NCBI RefSeq assembly: GCF_910592395.1
Contig: NC_088310.1
Span: 751,501-815,500 of the forward strand
Length of the DNA stretch: 64,000 nt
Direction of reading: 5' to 3'
Origin: Lineus longissimus
Lineage: Eukaryota; Nemertea; Pilidiophora; Heteronemertea; Lineidae
In this document: positions 48,903 through 57,868 of the stretch, one piece after another
Position numbering within the stretch: the stretch's first letter is position 1
Layout of the letters: every line of letters starts with the position of its first letter
Notes under the pieces: model-generated
What the model was told of the DNA's origin: nothing
The model's input: only the letters and a program-made list of their open reading frames with translations
Databases searched by the model: none
Position numbers and translations under genes: made by a program

Positions 48903-48978
<76 letters not shown>

Positions 48979-49248
48979 GAGAGCGTGCGGACAGCTGTTT
49001 TGTATTCACGCGCAGCTTTGTCTGCACCAATCAGGGGGCAACGTTGATGCGTCTCCATCCAATGAGGAGCCGCATCAATGCTGACGTAATTGATCACGCT
49101 GGGGAGAATGGAGGATTAAAAGTAGACCGTGGGAATTTTCACAGGTATCTTATCTGATACCCAATTCCAATAATCTCGCACACTTAATTCCAAGAATTAC
49201 ACATTACAGTGCTACTCATAAGAAAGGTTTTACAATTACTATACAACA

Positions 49249-50260
49249 TCCCGCGGAACTGGTAAAATATTTTACGAAGTTAAAATATTTTTTTTTTTTT
49301 TTTTTTTTTAAAAACAATTAGAGGAATATGACTTTGGCTTAACACATAGTATTGTTGAATGGGGTACAATCAATGATAATAAGGCTTTAAACGAGGTGTT
49401 TATGCAGCGAATGAACTTAAATTACATCATATGGTTCGGGGTTCCCAACAGTGTTCAGCCAGCGGCCGAACTTAGTTACAATATATGTATTTTGTTCCAC
49501 TTACTAATGAATGACCACTTCATTCATGACAAAGTATGAGCATAAGGTTACAATATAATTATACATTGAATCATTAATCTCATGCTAAACAGCATGTTAA
49601 AATATGCAATGATACAATGAAGTGTCAAAACCTCTGCTGGGAATATTGCGAAACTGACTGGACCGGTCGACGAGGCATCTGAAAACTGTGGAAAATAAAG
49701 TTTAACTCGAAGAACTTCTGGATGACACGCGTATTTACAAAACCTCAACGAAAAAAAATGTTGTTGTCACAAAAGTATCCAAATTGCTTAAATCATACAC
49801 TATTGTGTGAGCTGTCTCGAAACAGCAATTGCCACAAGCACTGCTTGGAGACAGAAACCCATCACGAAAATAAATCAGTCCCAAGACTGATGAGAGTTGG
49901 CTTTGCTAACATGTAGCCGTACAAACATCCAATAAAATAGAGTATTGATAATAAAATACTCAAACTGGAAAACTGTTCAATAGACAGATTACTGTTGCAC
50001 AAAGCTTCATTGAAGACAAGTAGAAAAAAATATCACATCTATAGCTAATAGATGTTTCTACAATTATCCAACTAACAACTCACTAGCTTTTATAAAAATA
50101 GCAATGAGGGTGAAATAATTATTCTCGTAAAGATTTGTTTTGATAAGCAATATAGCAACGTCTTGTTGTAAACACCAAATGACATCATTACCATAACAAC
50201 GACAACAAGAAACCACTTGAGATGTTTTAAAAACAAACCATATTCTCAATAAATTGTCGT
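49249..50260 (-). other. Untranslated 3' region of the Gypsy element
   Basis: About 1 kb between the pol stop and the 3' LTR. It includes a run of about 20 T at 49290-49309 (poly-A in element sense). No envelope-like frame: the longest frames are about 65 codons without signal peptide plus transmembrane architecture. Confidence 0.75.
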
Positions 50261-53200
50261 CTAATCACTTTTCTCTTGGCTTTTAGCCAAAATATGTGAC
50301 TTATCATGAATGGTCTTATCTTTGAACATTTTTAACGGGTTGGGACACCCTGTACATCTTATATCCTTGGCACTTAACACAAACTGGACAATGCTGACAA
50401 CATGTGGTTCAAATTGAGGTGACCACCAATAGCTAAACTGTTTCTGCCCAAAAGGCACAGAGAGCAAGAGTTCTAGGCATCCATTTTTGAAACGCGCCCG
50501 TTTCAAAGTGGTGTAATCAAACTCTGAGGGAGATTGCCAAGTGAGCCGAGACAAATCATCCTGTTGCTTAGTGGACAACACAGAGGGAGCAATCATGCCA
50601 TGGTTACCCTCGGCATGAGACAAATGAATATTGAAATCACAAAGTTCAGCCTGTGAGGCATAGATGTCGCCTCTATAGGTGGTGGATTCATGAGCGGAAC
50701 CTGTCTCATCAGTGAAATCCAAAGCATAAGCAGCATGCACAGCTTTCTCATCCTGTGCCTTGTCTGCCTTATGAAGCAAGTTTTGCAACTGCTGGAGATG
50801 GGTTACATTTTTCTGACCTGTGGCCCTCAAAAATGCTGGTTTCAACCTTGCAAAATTGAAGATATCAGGAATGATGTTTCCCTTCAAATCTGCTATAATA
50901 TAGTGTGTCCTATCCAAAACCTGGTGTATAACAAATGGGCCAACCCAAAGAGTCTTAAACTTTCTTGTGTTGGCCGTCATCCCTGTAGTGTTGGGTTTAT
51001 GTAGATAAACCAACTGACCTTCAGCATAGATGGGAGATTTCTGAAGTTTGTTAGCAATCTTGGCATTTTGAGACAGTTGCTGGTGCTCTTGGAGCTGCAG
51101 CATACATTTGGACACATTCTGAAATTTCTGTCGCAGATGTTGGACATACTCAGCATGTGACCGTGAGAGACCTAGACATGGTTTGAAATTCAAAGTGGAC
51201 AAATCAGCTGGTTCACGCAAGAAGAGCAAATAGAAAGGAGAGTAACCTCCCAAGTGAGCACTTGAAAATGAATTGTATGTGTACACTGCTGTGGACACGA
51301 ATTGAGTCCAAGAAACACCATACTCAAGGAGATTTGCTTTGATGAGGTCGGCAATGGATTTGATTTGCCGTTCAGCCATAAGACTACCATGGTTTTCTAC
51401 AGAGACAAGCTTCTGTTGAATGCCAAGTGTCGCACACAGTAATTCAACAAGATGACCGGTGAGAGATGCTGCTGCATCTGACACAATTACAGATGGGACG
51501 CCAAACAGAGTAATCACCTTCTGGAGAAGGGCTTCACAAACAGTGGGGGCGTCAATTGTCTTTAGCGGGACGGCCACAACAAACCTGGTCATGGCACATG
51601 TCACCACTAGCATATGACGGTAACCTGATGGAGATGTGGGCATGGATTTGAAATCCATACTAATGGTCTGGAATGGTTCAAAACTGGCTGGAATGCGTTC
51701 ATGAAATGTCCGCATAGTATCAGACTTTCCCTTAAGTTGTTGACACCTATCACATGATTGAATATACGAGACAATGCGTTGGAACATAGATGGAAAATAG
51801 AAATTTTTCCTAATGGTGAGATAAGTTCTGGTACATCCTCCGTGTCCCAGAAGCAAACCTGAGCCATGATGTTGGCCTATGATGGTATCTATATACTTTT
51901 CCGGAACTGCTAATTGAAAACAGAAATTCTCAGAATTGGTGGGAAAGAAAATCCTGAACAGAATGCCATTGAAAGTCAGATACTGCTCAGATTTGATGCT
52001 AACGACCCTAGCAGCTTTCTTATCTGCTGGCAAGATATCATGAACTAAGTAATCATAGATGGGTTTAAAATACGGAGATGTCTGTTGTGCGGTACTAAGC
52101 TGTTGTGCCTCAATAGGGAGATTGTAATCCCGAATCACCTTGCGTCTGATGATCTTCAATACCTTATTCAGAGATGCCTGATCAGGGACATGCTTGGTAT
52201 GCATGCTATCAATCCTTGGAACCAATGGTGTGGGTCTAACCAGGAGATCTAAAATATCATCTGAATACTCTTCAACGACAGAAGATGGAGGAAGAGCGGA
52301 ATCAATGAGCCTAGGTTCATCAGCAACCTTGGTTGATGATTGAGATTTGTCATTCTGTTGGAGAACAAATGGAATCACTGACACTGGTGGTGCCACTGTT
52401 GATGTAACAATGGGCACACGTGGAGCTTTTGGAAGTATAGATACTGGTGGCACATTGTTTTGAATGCCATTAACAAGAGGAGTGTGTGTAGGTGCAACAG
52501 ACACTGTCTGCTGACAAGGAACATGTGTTCGTGGTTTGGGAATTGGTTTTGGCCTATGCAGAAGAGGCACAGGAATGTTCATTTTCTTTGCATATGACCT
52601 GGTAACAATCTTTTCAGGAAGTGGCAGTGTATAAAATGCATGCTCCTGAACAGGGGTTGAAAGAGACTCTAATTCATAAATAACAGGTGATTGTGCCTGG
52701 AACGCGATTGGCATAATCCTATCTAACTCAGTATCATCATCTAGAGGAGCACGTGACAAGAAATCAGCTAACACAAGCTCTTTGCCTGGCATGTACGACA
52801 ACTGAAAACTATAGGGAGACAGTCGCTCAAGCAGCTTTTGCAACCTAGTGGTCGGTGGCTGCTTCTTTGACTTTACAATCTGAACCAAAGAAGAATGATC
52901 AACAAAAGCCTGGAAAGTCCTGTCTTGTAACAAATACTGAAAAGCTGTTACATTGATGAGGAGTCCAAGTAATTCAAGCTCACTAACAGAATAGTTCTTT
53001 GCCGCCTTTGGCAAGCGCTTGGAATAGTATGCGATGATGCGTTCTTGCCCATCAGAGTATTGAGCAAGATATGAACCTGTAGCAATACGTGAAGTATCAC
53101 TATACAATCTGAATTCACCTCTAGTAGTGGGTGCATTCAAGACAGGTGGCTTGATGAGCAAGTCTTTGATAGTATGAAAAGCTATCTCATGATGGGGTTG

Positions 53201-55081
53201 CCAATGGAAATGCTTAGATTTGCGTGTCAGCTCATGTAAAGGTGTAAGCAATTCCTGCAATCTAGGTAAATATTGACTCAAATATGACACAGCACCGACA
53301 AACCTTCGGACCGCTTTCTGACATGTAGGGGTCTTCATATTCCTAATAGACAAACACTTGTCATTCATAGCCGAAATTTGAACAAAACCATCAGGAGAAA
53401 TTGACAGAACATGACCCAAGTAAACAACTCTAGTCTGAAACAAGCGACATTTCTTAGGAGAAATCTTCAAGCCATTGGCAATCAAAGCCTGGAAAATTTG
53501 TTGCAGATGTACAGTATGCTCTTTCTTATCTTTACTGAAGATGAGAATGTCATCATGTACTGCACAGCAAAAGAGATTAGAGTTGGGAATATTAGAAAGG
53601 ATATCATTGATTTTCTGAGAGAAAATGGACGGAGAAATGGACAAACCCATTGGAAGTCTACGATAGTAAAAAGTTCGACCACCGTTGTAGGCAGATATGC
53701 CGGTGTAGGCCTGTGCCCTACGAGACAAAGGTAGACAATGAAAAGCACTTTTCAAATCTATGACACTCAAGACTTTACAATTTGACTGACCGATTCTAGC
53801 TAAGATGGTTTTCAAAGGAGTGAAATCTTGATTTGCACAATGAACTCGACTATTTAAAAACCGAAAATCTGTTACAACGCGCTTCTCAGTAGAATCCTTC
53901 TTCTTGACAAGCAAAATTGGACTGGAATATGATGTATGTCCTTGATGCAAAATGCCCAACTTGACTAATTTATCAAGTTCCTTATCAATGAGAGGTTTGT
54001 TTTCCTCAGCGACCGGATATGGTCGGATATAGAAAGGGGTTTCATCCTTGAGATGGATGTCCACCTCAAAATTGGGACAAGTCCCAACCTCACCTCGAAG
54101 ACTAAATGCTGGAGCATGGTTTTCCAAAATATCATACACACTGGCCTGTTCTGGCGTAGACAGAATACTATGGTCTAATTTAACATCTCGCCTTAAAATG
54201 TCCCTAGCTGACAAATGCGAGTCTTGATCATCAACAGGTGGTTGTGACGGAGCACAGGGTTGATTTTGCTTGAGGCAGCTTGGAGACAAACTTTGAGTTA
54301 CATGAATAAAATCATCCAAGTTGGTGAAGACAATAGGCTTGTCAGACCGAATATTGACGGGTTTACGAGAATGGTTATAAATACGAATAGGAGCTAAACC
54401 GTGTTTCAATTTGACCATCATGGTTGAAGGACAAAACCTAGACAAATGAGACGATGAATTCAATATGAGTGCCGAGTTTTTCATGTGATGGGGCAATTTG
54501 CCTTTAACATGAATGACCCTAACCTGACCTGGTCTAATGACAGTATTGACAGTAGGACGTAACCAAGCCTTCTTTGACCTGACCTTGAACGAATTTGTAA
54601 TGAAATCCAAAGAACCTTTGAGTTCCTTCATGGTAGATGTACCCAAAAGAATATCAGGACCAATGAAATTTTCAGCTATGACACAGTATACATTGAAATG
54701 GTTCCCTTGAATAGTAAGTTTAGGCTTAATGGCCTGTTTTGCAAACAAAAATTCTCCATTACCAATACGAAATTTGATTGGTTTAATATCAACCTTGGGC
54801 AATTTGGACAAATAGGGGGAGTCCCTTACAGTTTCCAAACCAATCAGAGTCTCAGTGGCTCCTGAATCAAATAAAATGACCAAACCTTGGCCTGTGGGTA
54901 AATAACCTTTGGCATAATTCCTAGAAGTGAGCTGAATGTCAGCAGAGGATTCACCAAGATATTCAGAATGTGGATTATACGATGAAGACAAATGATCACT
55001 AGAATGTTGATCACCAGAATGCTGAGCAGAAAATAGAGTCGGAGAGGCATCTAAGTGGCAGTTAGTGCTTCTCCTATCTAA
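50261..55081 (-). CDS. pol: Gypsy Pol polyprotein (protease, RT, RNase H, integrase)
   Basis: The -1 frame relative to gag is open from the slippery site (55081) to the stop at 50261, about 1606 codons. There is no ATG near the start, so Pol is probably made by frameshifting. Counting from the TTG at 54991: protease active site LFDSGATETLIG (~residue 42); RT with VIDLKSAFHCLPLSRRAQ, YYRRLPMGLSISPSIF and catalytic VHDD (~479); RNase H ending PGKELVLADFLSRAP; integrase with an HHCC zinc site ending CDRCQQLKG (~1090), D in SMDFK (~1112), D in VSDAAAS (~1172), E in LMAERQ (~1207), and a GPF-type C-terminal module (~1349). RT before integrase is the Ty3/Gypsy order. Oddities are His in place of the usual Tyr/Leu before DD, and a long (~190-residue) C-terminal extension of unknown role. 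No stops or frameshifts inside. Confidence 0.93.
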   Translation of the reverse strand, partial: LDRRSTNCHLDASPTLFSAQHSGDQHSSDHLSSSYNPHSEYLGESSADIQLTSRNYAKGYLPTGQGLVILFDSGATETLIGLETVRDSPYLSKLPKVDIKPIKFRIGNGEFLFAKQAIKPKLTIQGNHFNVYCVIAENFIGPDILLGTSTMKELKGSLDFITNSFKVRSKKAWLRPTVNTVIRPGQVRVIHVKGKLPHHMKNSALILNSSSHLSRFCPSTMMVKLKHGLAPIRIYNHSRKPVNIRSDKPIVFTNLDDFIHVTQSLSPSCLKQNQPCAPSQPPVDDQDSHLSARDILRRDVKLDHSILSTPEQASVYDILENHAPAFSLRGEVGTCPNFEVDIHLKDETPFYIRPYPVAEENKPLIDKELDKLVKLGILHQGHTSYSSPILLVKKKDSTEKRVVTDFRFLNSRVHCANQDFTPLKTILARIGQSNCKVLSVIDLKSAFHCLPLSRRAQAYTGISAYNGGRTFYYRRLPMGLSISPSIFSQKINDILSNIPNSNLFCCAVHDDILIFSKDKKEHTVHLQQIFQALIANGLKISPKKCRLFQTRVVYLGHVLSISPDGFVQISAMNDKCLSIRNMKTPTCQKAVRRFVGAVSYLSQYLPRLQELLTPLHELTRKSKHFHWQPHHEIAFHTIKDLLIKPPVLNAPTTRGEFRLYSDTSRIATGSYLAQYSDGQERIIAYYSKRLPKAAKNYSVSELELLGLLINVTAFQYLLQDRTFQAFVDHSSLVQIVKSKKQPPTTRLQKLLERLSPYSFQLSYMPGKELVLADFLSRAPLDDDTELDRIMPIAFQAQSPVIYELESLSTPVQEHAFYTLPLPEKIVTRSYAKKMNIPVPLLHRPKPIPKPRTHVPCQQTVSVAPTHTPLVNGIQNNVPPVSILPKAPRVPIVTSTVAPPVSVIPFVLQQNDKSQSSTKVADEPRLIDSALPPSSVVEEYSDDILDLLVRPTPLVPRIDSMHTKHVPDQASLNKVLKIIRRKVIRDYNLPIEAQQLSTAQQTSPYFKPIYDYLVHDILPADKKAARVVSIKSEQYLTFNGILFRIFFPTNSENFCFQLAVPEKYIDTIIGQHHGSGLLLGHGGCTRTYLTIRKNFYFPSMFQRIVSYIQSCDRCQQLKGKSDTMRTFHERIPASFEPFQTISMDFKSMPTSPSGYRHMLVVTCAMTRFVVAVPLKTIDAPTVCEALLQKVITLFGVPSVIVSDAAASLTGHLVELLCATLGIQQKLVSVENHGSLMAERQIKSIADLIKANLLEYGVSWTQFVSTAVYTYNSFSSAHLGGYSPFYLLFLREPADLSTLNFKPCLGLSRSHAEYVQHLRQKFQNVSKCMLQLQEHQQLSQNAKIANKLQKSPIYAEGQLVYLHKPNTTGMTANTRKFKTLWVGPFVIHQVLDRTHYIIADLKGNIIPDIFNFARLKPAFLRATGQKNVTHLQQLQNLLHKADKAQDEKAVHAAYALDFTDETGSAHESTTYRGDIYASQAELCDFNIHLSHAEGNHGMIAPSVLSTKQQDDLSRLTWQSPSEFDYTTLKRARFKNGCLELLLSVPFGQKQFSYWWSPQFEPHVVSIVQFVLSAKDIRCTGCPNPLKMFKDKTIHDKSHILAKSQEKSD

Positions 55082-56322
55082 AAATTTTGCTGTTGTGGTC
55101 CAGAGTACTGATCAAACCTAGACCTGTTATCTGGCTTATAGGATTGGAACGGGTAGGGTTGAGGACATCGAGTGTCCTGACGAAACTGTTGACCATTATC
55201 TGATGGCTGATAATGGGACGGAGAAAAGGGTGGCGCTGGAGGCCTTACGGGCATGAAAGTAGGGTTCATCCCACGACTGACCATGTTCTGGTAAGTATAA
55301 CAGTTTCTCCACACATGATTGGGTTTGTGGCAGAAATAACAGACAATGTTGGAGGTGGCACGACGGGGAGAGTTACCAGAACGAGAAATACCATAGGAAC
55401 CCTGAGAACGACGACTGTCCCTACATGGGGATCTACTGGATACACGATGACTATAACGATAACGGTCTCTAGCCGGACTACGACTAGGACGTCTAGACAG
55501 ATGACTCACAGGAGATGGCGAACTTGAACGGTAGTTCGAGCTATATGTACGAGCACCAGTATCAGAGTTGGACTGTGGTTGACTAAAATGAACCTGAGGT
55601 TGAGTCCTGACCTCTATAGACAAATCTTGCACTTCTGTGCGAAGAGCAGCAAGTTGCTCAGTAAGCCTGTCAACTGCACAAGCACTACTGTTAGTGGATG
55701 CACTAGCACTAGCAGTGGTCACATGGACCTGATCAGTGATAAATGATACCTGCTTATTAGCAGTAGTTGGCCTGTCTGGCTCAGAAAAATCTAAATATTG
55801 TTGAGCACGTTCAACGAGAACTGCCACGTCTGCATCTGCAGGGGCAGCCATGATGACTGCTGCCTGACAATTGGTAGGCAAAACCTGTAAGAATTTGTCC
55901 CGAACCTGGACCTCATTATAATGAATACGCTGGGCTGCTAAGCGTATCTTATTGAGAGTCATTTCGGCTGAATCGCCTGGGGTATGGGAAAGAGAATGAA
56001 AATGCTTGACATTGGCAAAATTTGAATGGGTTGGACTGAACCGCTGCATAAACTGTGCTCTGAGATAAGCGATAGTGGGGAAAACTTTTCCCTCTGCCCA
56101 CAGACGTGCTTTGCCACGAAGTCTAGCCTTGAACAATGTTATGATATGAATCATCTCTGCAGCATTTGCTGGCTCGTGGAGATTGTGGAAGTGAAGGTAG
56201 TCCATAAACGATAAGATATGTGCATGACAAATGTCATGGTCGATCACTTCACCATCAAACAAAGGAGGTAGAAAATCGGTGCCCCTGAAAGCAGGTGGTG
56301 CTGGATCTGCTGGCCCTTCCAT
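55078..56322 (-). CDS. gag: Gypsy Gag protein
   Basis: 414 residues from the ATG at 56322 (MEGPADPAPPAFRGTDFLPP). Gag forms the particle and packages the RNA. Residues ~15-200 match the retrotransposon Gag capsid pattern: FDGE, the helical RLRGKARLWAEGKVF block, FMQRFSPTHSNFANVKHFHS and MTLNKIRLAAQRI. A Ser/Arg-rich region (SRRPSRSPARDRYRYSHRVS and similar) precedes a CCHC knuckle CYFCHKPNHVWRNC (CX2CX4HX4C), followed by a Pro/Gln-rich tail. In-frame codons upstream of 56322 lack an ATG. The stop at 55078-55080 directly follows the frameshift heptamer. Complete, no internal stops. Confidence 0.92.
   Translation of the reverse strand: MEGPADPAPPAFRGTDFLPPLFDGEVIDHDICHAHILSFMDYLHFHNLHEPANAAEMIHIITLFKARLRGKARLWAEGKVFPTIAYLRAQFMQRFSPTHSNFANVKHFHSLSHTPGDSAEMTLNKIRLAAQRIHYNEVQVRDKFLQVLPTNCQAAVIMAAPADADVAVLVERAQQYLDFSEPDRPTTANKQVSFITDQVHVTTASASASTNSSACAVDRLTEQLAALRTEVQDLSIEVRTQPQVHFSQPQSNSDTGARTYSSNYRSSSPSPVSHLSRRPSRSPARDRYRYSHRVSSRSPCRDSRRSQGSYGISRSGNSPRRATSNIVCYFCHKPNHVWRNCYTYQNMVSRGMNPTFMPVRPPAPPFSPSHYQPSDNGQQFRQDTRCPQPYPFQSYKPDNRSRFDQYSGPQQQNF
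55081..55087 (-). promoter_or_regulatory. -1 ribosomal frameshift heptamer at the gag-pol junction
   Basis: Element sense reads CAA AAT TTT TAG at the end of gag. A AAT TTT fits the X XXY YYZ slippery pattern and lies immediately before the gag stop. The -1 frame is open from here into pol with no intervening stop. Directly seen: heptamer, stop and frame relationship. Inferred: that it is used; I did not identify a defined pseudoknot downstream. Confidence 0.75.
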
Positions 56323-57302
56323 TATTACTGTAAAGGGGTAAAAGTTAGTTATGAAGGAATAAAAAGTCAGGTATTTGGGAAGCAAAAGTTAATTTCTTCT
56401 GAAAAGGAAATGCAACATTAAAGGTTGGGTTGGTCTGTTGTCTATCTTGCTGTAACAGGGCAAAGCTAAACAAAGTTCATATTATAGATATACAGTTGTC
56501 AAAATCCTCGGGGTCCGGTTCCAGTCAGTTTGCAATAACGAGTGAAAATTTAAGATTAAATGCATTAAATGCTATGAATCGACTGATATTGCAAAGTATT
56601 GTACTATACTCTGCCAAAATTGAAATGATGCACAAAAATATTGTCCTATTACTAATTAGTTTATAAAATGTCTTTCAAAACAGTTAATATAAATGACTAT
56701 CAAAAAGTTTACAAATGTCTCTCAAAAGTTTATAAAATGTCTTTCAAAAAGTTGATAAAATGTCTCTTTTAAAACTGCAACGCTGGATCAGCTGGAGCCT
56801 GGAACGGTATCGGATCTCGAGTAGACATCAGGGCGAATTGAAGAGTATTCTGGCTGCTGGGCACATCATCCGTGAACGTTATAGCACATGTCATGATGTA
56901 GAAGTTGAATAGTTCGGTACACACAGAGATAGACGTGTACTATGCGTACTGACGAAGACGGTGTCCGTCAATCGATTAAAAACTGCTGCGCTCACACTCA
57001 CAGTGATTCATGGCGATCACAGTGATTTATAACAAAAGTGACGATATATAAATATAATGAAATTCGCACTTACGTCACGAACAGTTTAGAAAAAATTTAC
57101 GATTTTATAAATATTATATTGACAAACGAACGTCACTATTCTGCCTCCCGATGAAATGAGCGAGTTAGAAATCACGTAGGTGTACACGTAATGTACATAA
57201 TGGACTGCAGTAGCACTAGCACGTGGCGTGAAAAACGGAGTCCTCGGTTAATAGAATCTGCTCCAAGACTGAAACGCATCCGGACTCACTGTCACGAATT
57301 GA
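56323..57302 (-). other. 5' leader of the Gypsy element
   Basis: About 1 kb of untranslated sequence between the primer site and gag. It includes short imperfect tandem repeats of the type aaaatgtctttcaaaaagtt (56657-56770). A packaging signal would be expected here but cannot be recognised by eye. Confidence 0.7.
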
Positions 57303-57322
57303 GAATCCTGGGAAGGTCGCCA
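57303..57322 (-). promoter_or_regulatory. Primer-binding site of the Gypsy element
   Basis: Directly next to the 5' LTR, the plus strand reads gaatcctgggaaggtcgcca, which looks like a tRNA 3' end: T-loop/T-stem bases, acceptor strand, discriminator G, CCA. In element sense the site starts TGGCGACC. The acceptor end GGTCG-CCA is typical of some tRNA-Arg species, so tRNA-Arg is my best guess for the primer; this is inference. Confidence 0.7.
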
Positions 57323-57512
57323 TGTTGTATTTGCACAGGTTACAAACGTAATAAGTCCTGAATTTGCCTTCTAACGTCCGGATCCTTTATTCTAACACTG
57401 CTTCACAAAATTATACACACCAAAGTCATAATTGATAAAATAGTTCGTCGGGATGACGATTCGTGCACGTGATTATAAAATACTCGGGAAACTGGAATAA
57501 CTCTCTATCGCT

Positions 57513-57598
<86 letters not shown>

Positions 57599-57868
57599 GA
57601 GAGCGTGCGGACAGCTGTTTTGTATTCACGCGCAGCTTTGTCTGCACCAATCAGGGGGCAACGTTGATGCGTCTCCATCCAATGAGGAGCCGCATCAATG
57701 CTGACGTAATTGATCACGCTGGGGAGAATGGAGGATTAAAAGTAGACCGTGGGAATTTTCACAGGTATCTTATCTGATACCCAATTCCAATAATCTCGCA
57801 CACTTAATTCCAAGAATTACACATTACAGTGCTACTCATAAGAAAGGTTTTACAATTACTATACAACA
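57323..57868 (-). repeat. 5' LTR of the Gypsy element (intact, 546 bp)
   Basis: Bounded by tgttgta and tacaaca. In element order (high to low coordinate) it carries a CRE-like tgacgtaa (~57702-57709), two CCAAT motifs (~57678-57682 and 57647-57651), the (TC)n tract, a TATA-like AT-rich block (~57472-57481) and a polyadenylation signal AATAAA (tttatt on plus, 57386-57391). This is a plausible U3-R-U5 order. By eye it is identical to the split copy at 42348-49248 outside the TC tract. Confidence 0.93.
57517..57595 (+). repeat. (TC)n microsatellite inside the LTR
   Basis: About 79 bp of uninterrupted TC on plus, (GA)n in element sense. In the other LTR the corresponding tract (42542-42573 and 48905-48975) is where the LINE sits. 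Confidence 0.98.

Larger units (their letters stand above)
42574..48905 (+). mobile_element. Intact two-ORF LINE of the L1/Tx1 group inserted in a (TC)n tract
   Basis: A 6.3-kb non-LTR retrotransposon on the plus strand. The 5' end begins gtagggggaggtcacg directly after (TC)n, and the 3' end (ctgatctgttaatatc) passes directly into (TC)n; there is no poly(A) tail. It carries a 186-bp 5' UTR, ORF1 with a CCHC knuckle, a 26-bp gap, ORF2 with apurinic endonuclease, reverse transcriptase and a terminal CCHC motif, and a ~495-bp 3' UTR. Architecture (APE endonuclease, two ORFs) fits the L1/Tx1 lineage. Insertion exactly in a TC microsatellite resembles the TC-specific Tx1-clade Kibi family; that family assignment is inference. 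Both ORFs are uninterrupted and the element appears full-length. Confidence 0.93.
42348..49248 (-). repeat. 3' LTR of the Gypsy element, interrupted by the LINE
   Basis: The LTR pieces are 42348-42573 and 48905-49248. Together they equal the intact LTR at 57323-57868 except for the length of the TC tract (32 bp left plus 71 bp right here, 79 bp in the intact copy). The extra ~24 TC bases can reflect a target duplication inside the tract or slippage. No polypurine tract is convincing immediately inside the LTR (element sense reads ccgcggga). Confidence 0.95.
42348..57868 (-). mobile_element. Complete Ty3/Gypsy LTR retrotransposon, with a LINE nested in its 3' LTR
   Basis: The element is on the minus strand and flanked by the 4-bp duplication caat (42344-42347 and 57869-57872). 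Each LTR starts tgttgta and ends tacaaca, a perfect 7-bp terminal inverted repeat with canonical TG...CA ends. In element order: 5' LTR (57868-57323), primer site, leader, gag, -1 frameshift site, pol (protease, RT, RNase H, integrase), about 1 kb of untranslated DNA, 3' LTR (49248-42348) split by a LINE. The pol order RT before integrase marks Ty3/Gypsy. Both frames are open, and by eye the two LTRs are identical outside the TC tract, so the copy is recent and may be competent. Without the nested LINE it is about 9.2 kb. Confidence 0.95.

Noticed and set aside
49249-50260. Possible envelope gene between pol and the 3' LTR
   Set aside because: Only frames of about 65 codons, with no signal peptide plus transmembrane architecture.
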